Below, one piece after another: positions 31,396 to 40,469 of a stretch of 64,000 nucleotides of DNA. This DNA is from Dietzia sp032248695. GTDB taxonomy: Bacteria; Actinomycetota; Actinomycetes; Mycobacteriales; Mycobacteriaceae. A program made the position numbers and the translations under genes. The notes under the pieces are model-generated. The model was not told the origin of the DNA and ran no database searches. It saw only the letters and a program-made list of their open reading frames with translations. Numbering within the stretch: the stretch's first letter is position 1; every line of letters begins with the position of its first letter. The stretch is taken from the NCBI RefSeq assembly GCF_032248695.1, contig NZ_JAVHXC010000001.1, forward strand, positions 310,001 to 374,000. The letters run 5' to 3'.

Positions 31396-32427
31396 TCAGC
31401 GCCAGCCCAGCTCCGGCGCGACGTGCGTGAGGATCGAGTCCAGCAGGTGCGCGTTGTAGTCGACGCCGAGCTGGGTCGGCACGGTCACCAGGAGGGTGTC
31501 CGCGGCGGCGATCGCCTCGTCCGCGCGGAGCTGTTGCACCAGCTGATCGGGCTCGTCGGCGTAGGACCGCCCGAACACCGCGCGCAGACCGGGTTCGATG
31601 TCCCCGAACTGATCGCCCCGCTGCCCTCCCCCGAGGAAGAAGCGCCGATCCGCGTCGGAGGTGATGGCCACGATCGACCGGGACACCGACACCCTCGGTT
31701 CGAACCCGTGGTCGTGGCGTCCCCACTCCTCGCGGAAGGCGTCGATCTGTCGGCGCTGCTGGACGTGTAGCGGTTCCCCCGTCTCGTCCGCTTTGAGGGT
31801 CGAGGACATGAGGTTCATCCCCTGCGAGGCGGCCCACCGCGCGGTGGCATCCGAGGCTGCTCCCCACCAGATGCGTTCCCGCAGCCCGTCGGAGTGGGGC
31901 TCGACACGCAGCAGCCCCGGCGGGTTGGGGAACATCGGCCGCGGGTTGGGCTGCGCGAACCGCGCACCCTCGACGGCCCGCAGGAAGGCCTCGGTGTGCC
32001 GGCGGGCCATGTCGGCGTCGGACTCCCCCTCCGCGGGCTGGAAGCCGAAATACCGCCACCCGTCGATCACCTGTTCCGGGGACCCACGGGAGACCCCGAG
32101 TTGGACGCGGCCGCCGGACAGCAGGTCCGCGGCGGCGATGTCCTCGGCGAACCCGAGCGGGTTGACGTACCGCATGTCCACCACGCCCGTGCCGATCTCG
32201 ATCCGGCGGGTGCGCGCACCGACGGCCGCGAGCAGCGGGGCGGGGGTTCCGAGCTGCCGGGCGAAGTGGTGGACGCGGAAGTACGCCCCGTCCGCACCGA
32301 GTTCCTCCGCCGCCTGCGCGAGCTCGACGCTCTGTAGCAGTGCGTCCGACGCGGACCGGACGGCGGAGTCGGGATGGTCCATCCAGTGCCCGAAGGACAG
32401 GAAACCGATCTTCTTGGGGGCGCTCAC
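31396..32427 (-). CDS. LLM class F420/FMN-dependent oxidoreductase
   Basis: Luciferase-like monooxygenase family protein of 343 residues with a TIM-barrel pattern: SFGHWMDHP near the start, ELGADGAYFRVHHFA (about 43-57), RIEIGTGVVDMRYVNP (75-90) and GGRVQLGVSRGSPEQV (105-120). Relatives reduce or oxygenate small molecules using FMN or F420; mycobacteria-related species make F420, but nothing here decides the cofactor. GAGGAC lies just before the GTG start. No neighbour points to a pathway; it sits between yaaA (convergent) and the siroheme synthase. Confidence 0.82.
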   Translation of the reverse strand: MSAPKKIGFLSFGHWMDHPDSAVRSASDALLQSVELAQAAEELGADGAYFRVHHFARQLGTPAPLLAAVGARTRRIEIGTGVVDMRYVNPLGFAEDIAAADLLSGGRVQLGVSRGSPEQVIDGWRYFGFQPAEGESDADMARRHTEAFLRAVEGARFAQPNPRPMFPNPPGLLRVEPHSDGLRERIWWGAASDATARWAASQGMNLMSSTLKADETGEPLHVQQRRQIDAFREEWGRHDHGFEPRVSVSRSIVAITSDADRRFFLGGGQRGDQFGDIEPGLRAVFGRSYADEPDQLVQQLRADEAIAAADTLLVTVPTQLGVDYNAHLLDSILTHVAPELGWR

Positions 32428-32469
32428 GTCCTCATCATGCCCGACAGGGGACGCGGTGCGCCCCGCGCG

Positions 32470-33696
32470 TCAGAGCGCGGACAGTACCTGCGGGAGACCG
32501 GCGACGTCGCCGATGACGACGATCGCCGGCGGGCGGACGTCGTGGGAGTCGAGGGTCGCGGCCATGGTGCCGAGGGTGCAGCGGTAGGTCGACTGGCCCT
32601 CCAGGCTCCCGTCGACGACCACCGCCGCCGGGGTCTCGGGAGAGCGGCCCCCGGCCATGAGCGACTCGGCGATCGCGGGCGAGTTCTTCACGCCCATCAA
32701 CACGACGAGGGTGCCACGCATCCGGGCGAGTGCCTCCCAGTCGATGAGCGAGCCCGGGTGCCCGGGGGGCAGATGCCCGGACACGACGGTCAGCTCGTGG
32801 GTCATCCCCCGGTTGGTGACCGGGATCCCGGCGAGCGCGGGCACGGCCAGTGCGCTCGAGACACCGGGAACGACCGTGCACGGGACGCCGGCCTCGGCGC
32901 ACGCCTGGGCCTCTTCGAACCCCCGTCCGTAGAGGAACGGGTCGCCGCCCTTGAGCCTCACCACGAACTTGCCGGAACGAGCCCGGTCCACGAGGACCCG
33001 GTTGATGGCCTCCTGGGCCATCGAGCGGCCGTACGGGATCTTGGCGGCGTCGACGATCTCGACGTCCGCGCGCAGCTCGGCGAGCGGACGTTGGGGCGCG
33101 AGGCGGTCCGCGACCACCACGTCGGCGCGGGCGAGCAGACGACGTCCGCGCACGGTCATGAGGTCGTCCGCCCCGGGCCCCCCGCCGACCAGGGCGACCG
33201 TTCCCCGCAGCGACTCGTCGACCTCCGGGGCCTCCGCACCGGCCTCGTCGAGCGCCCGGGCGACGACGTCGCGGGCCTCGGTGGTGCGGGCGCGGTCCCC
33301 GGTGAGGACGGACACGAGCATCTGTCCCCGGCGGACGACAGCGGGGGTCACGGCGGTGCCGGACGTGACGGCGTCCGAGCGGACACAGAAGGTGCGGTGG
33401 TGCTCCGCCTCCGCGGCCACGCGGGCGTTGACCAAGGAATTCTTGGTCGCTGCGACGACGTACCAGGCGCCCTCGAGATCCCCGGTCCGGTACTCGCGCG
33501 GTTCCCACCAGATGCGGCCCGCGTCGACGAGTCCCTGGAGGGTGGGCGTGATGTCCGGGCTGACGAGGTGGACGACAGCCCCGGCCTCGAGCAGGACGGG
33601 AACGCGGCGCTGGGCCACGGATCCTCCACCGATCACCACGACGCGACGGCCCTCGAGGTCCAGGCCTACGGGGTACGGGTTCACGGGCCGGATCAT
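32470..33696 (-). CDS. cysG: Fused precorrin-2 dehydrogenase/uroporphyrinogen-III methyltransferase
   Basis: Siroheme synthase-like fusion of 408 residues. Residues 1-150 form the NAD-binding precorrin-2 dehydrogenase half (GGGSVAQRR at 23-31); residues 165-405 are the SAM-dependent SUMT (VGGGPGA at 170-176, GGDPFLYGRG at 250-259, and the Pro-rich GIPVTNRG loop). It supplies precorrin-2/sirohydrochlorin for siroheme, the cofactor of sulfite and nitrite reductases. It corresponds to mycobacterial Rv2847c. No other corrinoid genes are nearby. The ATG follows TAGGAT by six bases, so the mRNA is probably leaderless. Confidence 0.92.
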   Translation of the reverse strand: MIRPVNPYPVGLDLEGRRVVVIGGGSVAQRRVPVLLEAGAVVHLVSPDITPTLQGLVDAGRIWWEPREYRTGDLEGAWYVVAATKNSLVNARVAAEAEHHRTFCVRSDAVTSGTAVTPAVVRRGQMLVSVLTGDRARTTEARDVVARALDEAGAEAPEVDESLRGTVALVGGGPGADDLMTVRGRRLLARADVVVADRLAPQRPLAELRADVEIVDAAKIPYGRSMAQEAINRVLVDRARSGKFVVRLKGGDPFLYGRGFEEAQACAEAGVPCTVVPGVSSALAVPALAGIPVTNRGMTHELTVVSGHLPPGHPGSLIDWEALARMRGTLVVLMGVKNSPAIAESLMAGGRSPETPAAVVVDGSLEGQSTYRCTLGTMAATLDSHDVRPPAIVVIGDVAGLPQVLSAL

Positions 33697-33702
33697 GCCT
33701 TG

Positions 33703-33708
33703 ATCCTA
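33703..33708 (-). promoter_or_regulatory. -10 box of a leaderless siroheme synthase transcript
   Basis: TAGGAT followed by six bases and the ATG at 33696. Confidence 0.5.
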
Positions 33709-33761
33709 TCCGCCGCGGCAGACGTCCCCGGTATCGACCCTGAGGGGGGTGAGACGACTCA

Positions 33762-33792
33762 TCCCCCGGTCTCGTGGGAGGTGACCGGGGGA
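33762..33792 (-). terminator. Terminator after mqo
   Basis: A perfect 10-bp stem TCCCCCGGTC (33762-33771) with 33783-33792 and an 11-base loop, in the 133-base gap between the mqo stop and the siroheme synthase start. It is GC-rich with no long T tract. Confidence 0.5.
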
Positions 33793-33829
33793 CGAGGTGC
33801 CGACGAGGCGGCGCGGTGGCGCCGGCCGG

Positions 33830-35326
33830 TCAGGCCTTCTGGTCGAGCTTGAGCGTCCGGGTGGACCGCTCGAACTGCTCGGTGAAGAGGGCGGGCTCCT
33901 CCGCCAGCTTCCGGCCGAGCGACGGGATCATCTCCTCGAGCGCGGGCTTCCACTCGGCGAACCGGCTGGGGAAGCAGCGCTGCAGGACGTCGACCATCGC
34001 GTCGACGGCCGTGGAGGCCCCGGGCGACGCGCCGAGCAGGCCGGCGATGGAGCCGTCGGCGGCGTTGACGACGGCCGTGCCGAACTCGAGGGTGCCGCCG
34101 CGTCCGTTGGGCTTGATCACCTGGACGCGCTGGCCGGCGATGACCTTCTCCCAGTCGTTCTCCTGCGCGGACGGGACGAAGTCGCGGAGGGAGTCGACAC
34201 GGGCCCCGTGGTTCTTGGCGAGCTCGGTGATGAGGTACTTGACGAGGCTCATCTCGGTGAGACCGATGTTGGCCATGGGCAGGAGGTTCCCGAGCCGGAT
34301 GCTCGACGGCAGGTCGAGGAAGCTGCCCATCTTGAGGAACTTGGGGGTCCAGCCGGCGAAGGGGCCGAACAGCAGGCCCTTCTTGCCGTCGATGACGCGG
34401 GTGTCCAGGTGCGGCACCGACATCGGGGGCGCGCCGACGGAGGCCTGGCTGTAGACCTTGGCCTGGTGCTGCTCGACGAGCTCGGGGTTGGTGCAGCGCA
34501 GCCACTGGCCACCGACGGGGAAACCGCCGATGCCCTTGATCTCGGGGATGCCGGACTTCTGCAGCAGGTGCAGCGCACCGCCGCCCGCGCCGACGAACAC
34601 GAACTTGGCGTCGACGGTCCGCTCGTCACCGGTGTGGCGGTTGGTCACCGTCAGCCGCCAGGTGCCGTCGGTGTTCCGCTCGAGGTCCTTGACCTGGTTC
34701 TGGTAGTGGACCTCGGTGCCGGTCCGGGTGAGGTACTTGATGAGCTGCCGGGTGAGGGCGCCGAAGTTGACGTCCGTGCCGTTGGAGAAGTGGCTCAGGG
34801 CGAACGGCTGCTCCGGGGACCGGCCCTTGGCCATGAGGGGCACGAGCCGCTCGAGCTCGGCGTGGTCCGTGGTGTGGTTCATGCCCGGGAAGAGCGGGTG
34901 CCCGGCCAGCTTGTCGTACCGCTTCTGCAGGTAGGCCTGCCCGTCCTCGCCGGTCACGAAGCTCATGTGCGGCACGGGGCGGATCCACTCGGTCGGGTCG
35001 CCGAGGATCGTGTTCTCCACGGCGTACGACCAGAACTGGCGCGAGACCTGGAACTTCTCGTTGACGCCCACGGCCTTGGTGATGTCGACGTCGCCGTCGG
35101 CGGTCTTGGGCGAGTAGTTGAGCTCGCACAGGGCGGAGTGGCCGGTGCCGGCGTTGTTCCACGCATCCGACGACTCCAGGGCGGGACCCTCGAGCCGCTC
35201 GAAGACCTGGATGTCCCAGTCCGGCTGGAGCCGGCGCAGCAGCGCCCCGAGTGTCGCGCTCATGGTGCCCGCGCCGATGAGCGCCACATCCGTCGTTCCG
35301 TGCTTTGCCACCTGGTCTGAAGTCAC
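33830..35326 (-). CDS. mqo: Malate:quinone oxidoreductase
   Basis: Peripheral membrane FAD enzyme oxidising malate to oxaloacetate and passing electrons to menaquinone. The 498-residue protein has the FAD-binding VALIGAGTMSATLG (14-27), ESSDAWNNAGTGHSALCELNY in two adjoining conserved blocks near 52-70, and the C-terminal GASPGAST typical of Mqo. The GTG at 35326 has GAGGG upstream. It matches mycobacterial Rv2852c in place. It is transcribed away from the alpha/beta hydrolase gene and has its own hairpin terminator. Confidence 0.95.
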   Translation of the reverse strand: MTSDQVAKHGTTDVALIGAGTMSATLGALLRRLQPDWDIQVFERLEGPALESSDAWNNAGTGHSALCELNYSPKTADGDVDITKAVGVNEKFQVSRQFWSYAVENTILGDPTEWIRPVPHMSFVTGEDGQAYLQKRYDKLAGHPLFPGMNHTTDHAELERLVPLMAKGRSPEQPFALSHFSNGTDVNFGALTRQLIKYLTRTGTEVHYQNQVKDLERNTDGTWRLTVTNRHTGDERTVDAKFVFVGAGGGALHLLQKSGIPEIKGIGGFPVGGQWLRCTNPELVEQHQAKVYSQASVGAPPMSVPHLDTRVIDGKKGLLFGPFAGWTPKFLKMGSFLDLPSSIRLGNLLPMANIGLTEMSLVKYLITELAKNHGARVDSLRDFVPSAQENDWEKVIAGQRVQVIKPNGRGGTLEFGTAVVNAADGSIAGLLGASPGASTAVDAMVDVLQRCFPSRFAEWKPALEEMIPSLGRKLAEEPALFTEQFERSTRTLKLDQKA

Positions 35327-35448
35327 CGGCTACCCTCGCTCATTGGTCGTGGACCCGAATCTCACGTCGACGCGGGCCGGTCCCTCCCGGGCCCGCGCCC
35401 ACAGGGCACCCAGACTACTCACGGCACCGGCGTGGGGGCACACCGGTC

Positions 35449-35454
35449 TAGGGT
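35449..35454 (+). promoter_or_regulatory. -10 box of a leaderless hydrolase-mtr transcript
   Basis: TAGGGT followed by seven bases and the GTG at 35462. This placement chooses that GTG over an in-frame GTG at 35432. Confidence 0.5.
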
Positions 35455-35461
35455 GGTCGTC

Positions 35462-36496
35462 GTGTCGTCGCACTCCCCCGTTCCCCCCTCCGACGGATCC
35501 GATCCGCGCTGGGCGCCCGACCTGCTGGGGCCGTCCTACCGGCGACTCGACCTCCCGTTGGGCCTCGATCCGGACGGCGAGGGACCCATCTCGGCGACCC
35601 TGGTCCGGCACGAGGACGCCCCGCCGGCGCCGGACGCGGTGGTGCTGGTCGTCCACGGCCTGTCCGACTACTTCTTCCACACCCACCTGGCGGAGTACCT
35701 CGCCGCGCGCGGGATCGCGACGTACGGGATCGACCTGCGCAAGTGTGGTCGCTCGAGGCGGGAGGGGTTGACGCCCCATTTCACCACCGATCTGGAGAGG
35801 TACGACGACGAGCTGGACCGGGCACTGGAGGTGATCACCACCGAACACCCGGGCGTGCCCGTCCTCGTGTTCGCGCACTCCACGGGGGGCCTGGTGGTGC
35901 CGCTGTGGCTGGCTCGGCGGCGTGAGAGGTCGGCACTGGCCCCCGTGGTGGGGGTGGTGCTGAACTCCCCCTGGTTCCAGCTCGACGTGCCGGACCGCGC
36001 CCGCACGGTGCTCGACCCGGTGATCCGGACGCTGGGCACGATCCGGCCGTTCTACCGGCTCCCGCTGCCCACCTCGGACCGGTACGTGATCAGCACGCAC
36101 GTCGATCACGACGGGGACTTCCACTTCGACACCACCCTCAAGCCCCCGGGAGGGGTGGGTGTCCGCGCCGGGTGGCTCGCCGCGGTGCGTCGCGCCCAGC
36201 GCAGGCTGCAGGCCGGGGTCGATCTCCCCCTCCCCGTGCTGCTGCTACGTTCGACGGCGTCCTCGGTCGGGTCGCGATCACGCGGCGGGGAGATCGACGT
36301 CGACACCGACCTGATCCTCGACGTCCGGTCGATGCAGCGGTTCGCCGATCGCGTCTCCCGCGACGTGACGGATGTCGCCGTCGAGGGCGCCCGCCACGAC
36401 GTCTTCCTCTCCCGCGCCGACGTCCTCGAGGTGGTCTTCGATCATCTCGGGCGCTGGCTCGACCAGACCCTGTCCGCTCACCCCAAGGAGTCCTGA
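35462..36496 (+). CDS. Alpha/beta hydrolase (monoacylglycerol lipase-like)
   Basis: A 344-residue alpha/beta hydrolase of the Hydrolase_4 type. Seen are the oxyanion HG at 65-66 (VVHGLSDYFF), the nucleophile S140 in FAHSTGG and a late catalytic His in EGARHDVFLSR; YGIDLRKCGRS (88-98) is the family loop. No signal peptide. Order mqo, hydrolase, mtr matches Rv2852c, Rv2854, Rv2855, suggesting conserved co-expression with mycothione reductase, whose start is only five bases past this stop. Substrate unknown; lysophospholipid or monoglyceride are common for the group. Confidence 0.85.
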   Translation: MSSHSPVPPSDGSDPRWAPDLLGPSYRRLDLPLGLDPDGEGPISATLVRHEDAPPAPDAVVLVVHGLSDYFFHTHLAEYLAARGIATYGIDLRKCGRSRREGLTPHFTTDLERYDDELDRALEVITTEHPGVPVLVFAHSTGGLVVPLWLARRRERSALAPVVGVVLNSPWFQLDVPDRARTVLDPVIRTLGTIRPFYRLPLPTSDRYVISTHVDHDGDFHFDTTLKPPGGVGVRAGWLAAVRRAQRRLQAGVDLPLPVLLLRSTASSVGSRSRGGEIDVDTDLILDVRSMQRFADRVSRDVTDVAVEGARHDVFLSRADVLEVVFDHLGRWLDQTLSAHPKES

Positions 36497-36501
36497 CCGC
36501 A

Positions 36502-37902
36502 ATGACACAGACCCCCTCGCGACACTTCGATCTCGTGGTGATCGGAACGGGCAGCGGGAACTCGCTGATCGACGAGTCCTTCGCCGACAAGTCCGTCGCC
36601 ATCTGCGAGAAGGGGACGTTCGGCGGGACGTGCCTCAACGTCGGGTGCATCCCCACCAAGATGTTCGTCTACGCGGCGGACACGGCCACCTCGGTCACCC
36701 ATTCCGCGACCTACGGGGTCGATTCGACGCTCGACGGCGTCCGGTGGCCGGACATCGTCTCGCGCGTCTTCGACCGGCGCATCGATCCCATCGCCAACAG
36801 CGGTGAGGACTACCGCCGCAACCGCTGCGACAACGTCACCGTCTTCGACGGCCACGCGCGGTTCGTGGGCCCGCGCACCATCGACACCGGCACCGGCGAG
36901 ATCATCACCGCCGACTCCGTCGTCATCGCGGCGGGGGCCCGCCCGTCGATCCCCGGGATCGTCACCGAGGCGGGCGTGGCGTACCACACGAGTGACGACG
37001 TGATGCGGATCCCGGAGCTGCCGGAGTCGATCGTCATCCAGGGCTCGGGGTTCATCGCGTGCGAGTTCGCCCACATCTTCTCCTCCCTCGGTGTGAAGGT
37101 CACCGTGATCGGCCGATCGGACGTGTTGCTCAAGCACCTGGACCGCGAACTGGCGGAGCGGTTCACCGCGGCGGCCGCCCGGCGCTGGGACGTGCGTCTC
37201 GGTCAGCAGATCGCCACCATGACCGCGACCGGCGAGGACCGCCGGGGCGTGGAGATCACCTTCGAGGACGGCTCGACCTGCTCCGGCGACGCCCTCCTCG
37301 TGGCCACCGGGCGGACGCCGAACGGCGATCTCCTCGGCCTGGATTCCGCCGGTGTCGAGATGGACGGTGACCGGGTCCGGGTGGACGAGTACGGCCGTAC
37401 CACCGCGGACGGGGTGTGGGCGCTGGGCGACGTGAGCTCGCCGTTCCAGCTCAAGCATGTGGCGAACCACGAGCAGCGCGTGCTCGGCCACAACCTGCGG
37501 CACCCCGACGACCTGCAGTCGTTCCACCACAGCCACGTCCCCTACGCGGTCTTCACGTGGCCGCAGATCGCCTCGGTGGGTCTCACCGAGGCGGAGGCGC
37601 GTGCCGCCGGCTACGACGTGACCGTCAAGACACAGGACTACGGCGACGTCGCGTACGGATGGGCGATGGAGGATTCGGTGGGCTGCTGCAAGCTGATCGC
37701 GGATCGCGCGACCGGCCTGCTGCTCGGCGCACACCTCATGGGTGCCCACGCGCCGTCGCTGATCCAGATCCTCATCCAGGCGATGGAGTTCGAGATCACC
37801 GTTCCGGACCTCGCGCGGCGCCAGTACTGGATCCACCCGGCGATGGCCGAGGTCGTCGAGAACGCGCTGCTCGGCCTGGACTTCCCCGACCGGGGCTTCT
37901 AG
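36502..37902 (+). CDS. mtr: Mycothione reductase
   Basis: NADPH- and FAD-dependent reductase regenerating mycothiol from its disulfide, the actinobacterial counterpart of glutathione reductase. The 466-residue protein has the FAD loop VIGTGSGNS, the redox pair C44/C49 in GGTCLNVGCIPTK, the NADPH fold IVIQGSGFIACEFAH, and the C-terminal active-site HPAMAEVVE. The GSGN in the first loop is typical of Mtr. AAGGAG lies 11 bases before the ATG. It is co-transcribed with the hydrolase and converges on the monooxygenase with a gap of only 16 bases and no hairpin. Confidence 0.94.
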   Translation: MTQTPSRHFDLVVIGTGSGNSLIDESFADKSVAICEKGTFGGTCLNVGCIPTKMFVYAADTATSVTHSATYGVDSTLDGVRWPDIVSRVFDRRIDPIANSGEDYRRNRCDNVTVFDGHARFVGPRTIDTGTGEIITADSVVIAAGARPSIPGIVTEAGVAYHTSDDVMRIPELPESIVIQGSGFIACEFAHIFSSLGVKVTVIGRSDVLLKHLDRELAERFTAAAARRWDVRLGQQIATMTATGEDRRGVEITFEDGSTCSGDALLVATGRTPNGDLLGLDSAGVEMDGDRVRVDEYGRTTADGVWALGDVSSPFQLKHVANHEQRVLGHNLRHPDDLQSFHHSHVPYAVFTWPQIASVGLTEAEARAAGYDVTVKTQDYGDVAYGWAMEDSVGCCKLIADRATGLLLGAHLMGAHAPSLIQILIQAMEFEITVPDLARRQYWIHPAMAEVVENALLGLDFPDRGF

Positions 37903-37918
37903 GCCGCGGCCGGCGACC

Positions 37919-39397
37919 TCAGGTCAGGACGAAGTCCTCCGGATCCACCGAGCGGACCTGCTCGCGGTAGCGGAACGTGAAGGTCGGCCACTGTAGCGAG
38001 TTCCGGCCGCGGGAGTCGATGTACCAACTCGAGCAGCCGCCCTGGTTCCACACCGTGTGCGCCAATTCGCGGTCCATCCGGTCCGCGTAGGCCTCCTCGA
38101 CCTCTCGCCGGACCTCGACGATCCCGCGCCCGGACCGCTCCGCCAGGTCCAGCAGCCGCAGGACGTGGCCCGCCTGCGACTCGAGCATGTACACGATCGA
38201 CGAGTGCCCGAGGTTGGTGTTGGGTCCGTACAACAGGTACAGGTTGGGGAACCCGGCCACCGTCACCCCGTTGTGGGCGCGGGGGCTCCCGTCCCAGTGC
38301 TCGGCGAGCGTGCGGCCGTCCGCACCCGTGATGACCTTCGAGATCGGCGGCTCCGTGGGCTGGAACCCGGTGCCGAAGATGATGACGTCGGCCGGGTGCT
38401 CCGTACCGTCCTCCGAGACCACGCCGTGCGGCGTGACGGAGGACGCGGCCCCGGGCACCAGCGTCACGTCGGGGCGGGTCAGGGCGGGCAGCCACTGGCT
38501 GGTGAGCAGGACCCGTTTGCACCCGATCGAGAAGTCGGGCGTGAGCGCCCTGCGCATCCCCCGGTCGCGGACCTTGAGCAGCAGGTAGAACCGGGCGAAC
38601 CACTCGAAGAAGCGCAGGAGGAACTGCGCCCGGGTGAACACCACGACGTACAGTTCCCGTCCCAGGTAGATACGCCCACGGACGAGCTTCTGCAGGACCG
38701 GCAGGCGTTCGTACAGTCGCTTGCGGCGATCCGAGATCGGCCGGTCGAGCCGGGGCAGGATCCACCCCGGCGTGCGCTGGAACACCGTCACGTGCCCGGC
38801 GGTGCCCGCGATCTCCGGCACGAACTGGACCGCGGAGGCGCCGGTGCCGACCACCGCGACCCGCTTGCCCTCGAGCGGGATGTCGTGACGCCACCGCGCG
38901 GAGTGGAAGACCTCGCCCTCGAACGAGGCGAGCCCCGGCAGCCGGGGGACGGACGGGGCGGAGAGCGCGCCGGTGGCGGCCACGAGGTGCCGGGCACGCA
39001 CCTGCCCACGGCTCGTGTCCACCACCCATTCGGCGGAGTCCGCGTCCCACCGCGCCGCGGTCACCTCGCAGCCGGTGACGAGCCGGTCCCGCAGGCCGAT
39101 GCGGTCGGCGACCGACACCAGATACGAGTGGATCTCGGGCTGCCGGCCGAAGGAGTGTGACCAGCCCGGGTGCGCGTGTCGCGAGAGGGAGTACAGGGCG
39201 GTGGGCACGTCGCAGGCGCACCCCGGGTACGTGTTGTCGCGCCACGTGCCCCCGACCTCGTCAGCGGCCTCCAGGACGAGGAAGTCCCGGCCCCGTCCCT
39301 CGCGCAGGAGACGGTCGGCCATGGCGATACCGCCGAAGCCGGCGCCCACCACCAACAGGTCGATCTGGTCCACGGGTCCACGGGGCGTGTCGATCAT
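37919..39397 (-). CDS. Flavin-containing Baeyer-Villiger-type monooxygenase
   Basis: FAD/NADPH monooxygenase of 492 residues. Rossmann loops are VVGAGFGGI (17-25) and VAVVGTGASAVQF, flanking the Baeyer-Villiger fingerprint FEGEVFHSARWRHD. GTWRDNTYPGCACD and the late FGTGFQPTEPP are also typical of class B enzymes oxidising ketones, sulfides or amines. It lies between mtr and map, where the mycobacterial block has no such gene, so it may be a lineage-specific insertion; base composition does not differ visibly. TACTGT lies five bases before the ATG, close for a leaderless start. Substrate unknown. Confidence 0.87.
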   Translation of the reverse strand: MIDTPRGPVDQIDLLVVGAGFGGIAMADRLLREGRGRDFLVLEAADEVGGTWRDNTYPGCACDVPTALYSLSRHAHPGWSHSFGRQPEIHSYLVSVADRIGLRDRLVTGCEVTAARWDADSAEWVVDTSRGQVRARHLVAATGALSAPSVPRLPGLASFEGEVFHSARWRHDIPLEGKRVAVVGTGASAVQFVPEIAGTAGHVTVFQRTPGWILPRLDRPISDRRKRLYERLPVLQKLVRGRIYLGRELYVVVFTRAQFLLRFFEWFARFYLLLKVRDRGMRRALTPDFSIGCKRVLLTSQWLPALTRPDVTLVPGAASSVTPHGVVSEDGTEHPADVIIFGTGFQPTEPPISKVITGADGRTLAEHWDGSPRAHNGVTVAGFPNLYLLYGPNTNLGHSSIVYMLESQAGHVLRLLDLAERSGRGIVEVRREVEEAYADRMDRELAHTVWNQGGCSSWYIDSRGRNSLQWPTFTFRYREQVRSVDPEDFVLT

Positions 39398-39458
39398 GCT
39401 GGACAGTATGCATCGCCCTGTCCATTCCCGAGGGCGCTACGGGACGAACGTCCATATG

Positions 39459-39505
39459 CCGGGCCACCGGGTCCGGGCGCACGACCCGGGAACCCGGTGG
39501 CCCGG
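39459..39505 (-). terminator. Terminator after map
   Basis: A long hairpin: 14-bp perfect outer stem (39459-39472 with 39492-39505) and a 5-bp inner stem with seven-base loop, beginning 13 bases after the map stop. It insulates map from the monooxygenase gene. Confidence 0.6.
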
Positions 39506-39517
39506 GCGAGGCCGCCG

Positions 39518-40393
39518 TCAGGAGCCGCTGGGCAGTGTGAGGATCTCGTACCCGTCCTCGGTCACCACGACGGTGTGCTCGAACTGCGCGGTCCAGGCCT
39601 TGTCGGCCGTGGTCACGGTCCAGTCGTCGTCCCAGACCTCGAAGCCGGGGCCGCCGAGGGAGATCATCGGCTCGACCGTGAGCGTCATCCCCGGTTCGAG
39701 CACCTCGGTCCGGGACGGGTCGTCGTAGTGCAGCACGACGAGCCCGTTGTGGAACGTCGGCCCCACCCCGTGCCCCGTGAACTCGCGGACCACCGTGTAG
39801 TCGAACCGGCGCGCGTAGGACTCGATGACGCGGCCGATCACGTTGACCTCACGGCCGGGACGGATGGCCTTGATCCCGCGGTTCATCGCCTCCTCGGTCC
39901 GCTCCACCAGGAGACGGACCTCGTCGCCGACCTCACCCGCGAGGAACGTGGCGTTGGTGTCCCCGTGGACACCGTCGATGTACGCCGTGACGTCGACGTT
40001 CACGATGTCCCCGTCGTGGATCACCGTGGTGTCGGGGATGCCGTGGCAGATGACCTCGTTGAGGGAGACGCAGCACGACTTCGGGAACGCCTTGTAGCCC
40101 AGCGTCGACGGGTAGGCGCCGTGGTCGCAGAGGTACTCGTGGACCACCCGGTCGATCTCGTCGGTCGTCACGCCTGGCGCGACGGCCTCGCCGGCCGCGA
40201 CGAGAGCGTCCGCCGCGATCCTGCTCGCCACCCGCATCGACTCGATCACCTCGGGCGGGTGCACCCACGGCTCGCCGTTGGCCTCGTCCACGCGGTCACG
40301 CCACGCGTACTCCGGGCGTGGGATCGAGTCGGGCACGGTCCGGATCGGGGTGGGCTCGCCGGGGACGAGGGGCTGGCGGGTCGAGGTCGTCAT
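39518..40393 (-). CDS. map: Methionine aminopeptidase type I
   Basis: Removes N-terminal methionine from new proteins. The 291-residue protein has an N-terminal extension of about 45 residues with PxxP-like prolines, as in mycobacterial MapB, then the pita-bread domain with metal ligands in VNVDVTAYIDGVHGDTN, FTGHGVG, LTVEPMI and QFEHTVVV. The ATG at 40393 follows TATCCT by six bases, so it is probably leaderless. A strong hairpin ends the unit. Matches Rv2861c by order. Confidence 0.95.
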   Translation of the reverse strand: MTTSTRQPLVPGEPTPIRTVPDSIPRPEYAWRDRVDEANGEPWVHPPEVIESMRVASRIAADALVAAGEAVAPGVTTDEIDRVVHEYLCDHGAYPSTLGYKAFPKSCCVSLNEVICHGIPDTTVIHDGDIVNVDVTAYIDGVHGDTNATFLAGEVGDEVRLLVERTEEAMNRGIKAIRPGREVNVIGRVIESYARRFDYTVVREFTGHGVGPTFHNGLVVLHYDDPSRTEVLEPGMTLTVEPMISLGGPGFEVWDDDWTVTTADKAWTAQFEHTVVVTEDGYEILTLPSGS

Positions 40394-40399
40394 GACTCA

Positions 40400-40405
40400 A
40401 GGATA
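40400..40405 (-). promoter_or_regulatory. -10 box of a leaderless map transcript
   Basis: TATCCT followed by six bases and the map ATG at 40393. Confidence 0.5.
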
Positions 40406-40469
40406 GGTCGGACGGGCCACGTCGCTCCCGCCGGAGGCCGCGCACGGGGGCGAGGCGGCCCGGCGGCGG

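Noticed and set aside
31697..31707. GGTTCGAACCC, like a tRNA T-arm
   Set aside because: It is inside the well-supported LLM oxidoreductase reading frame, and no acceptor or anticodon stems flank it.
39398..39408. Leaderless promoter for the monooxygenase (TACTGT)
   Set aside because: The spacing to the ATG is only five bases, shorter than the usual six to eight, so I do not list it as a feature.
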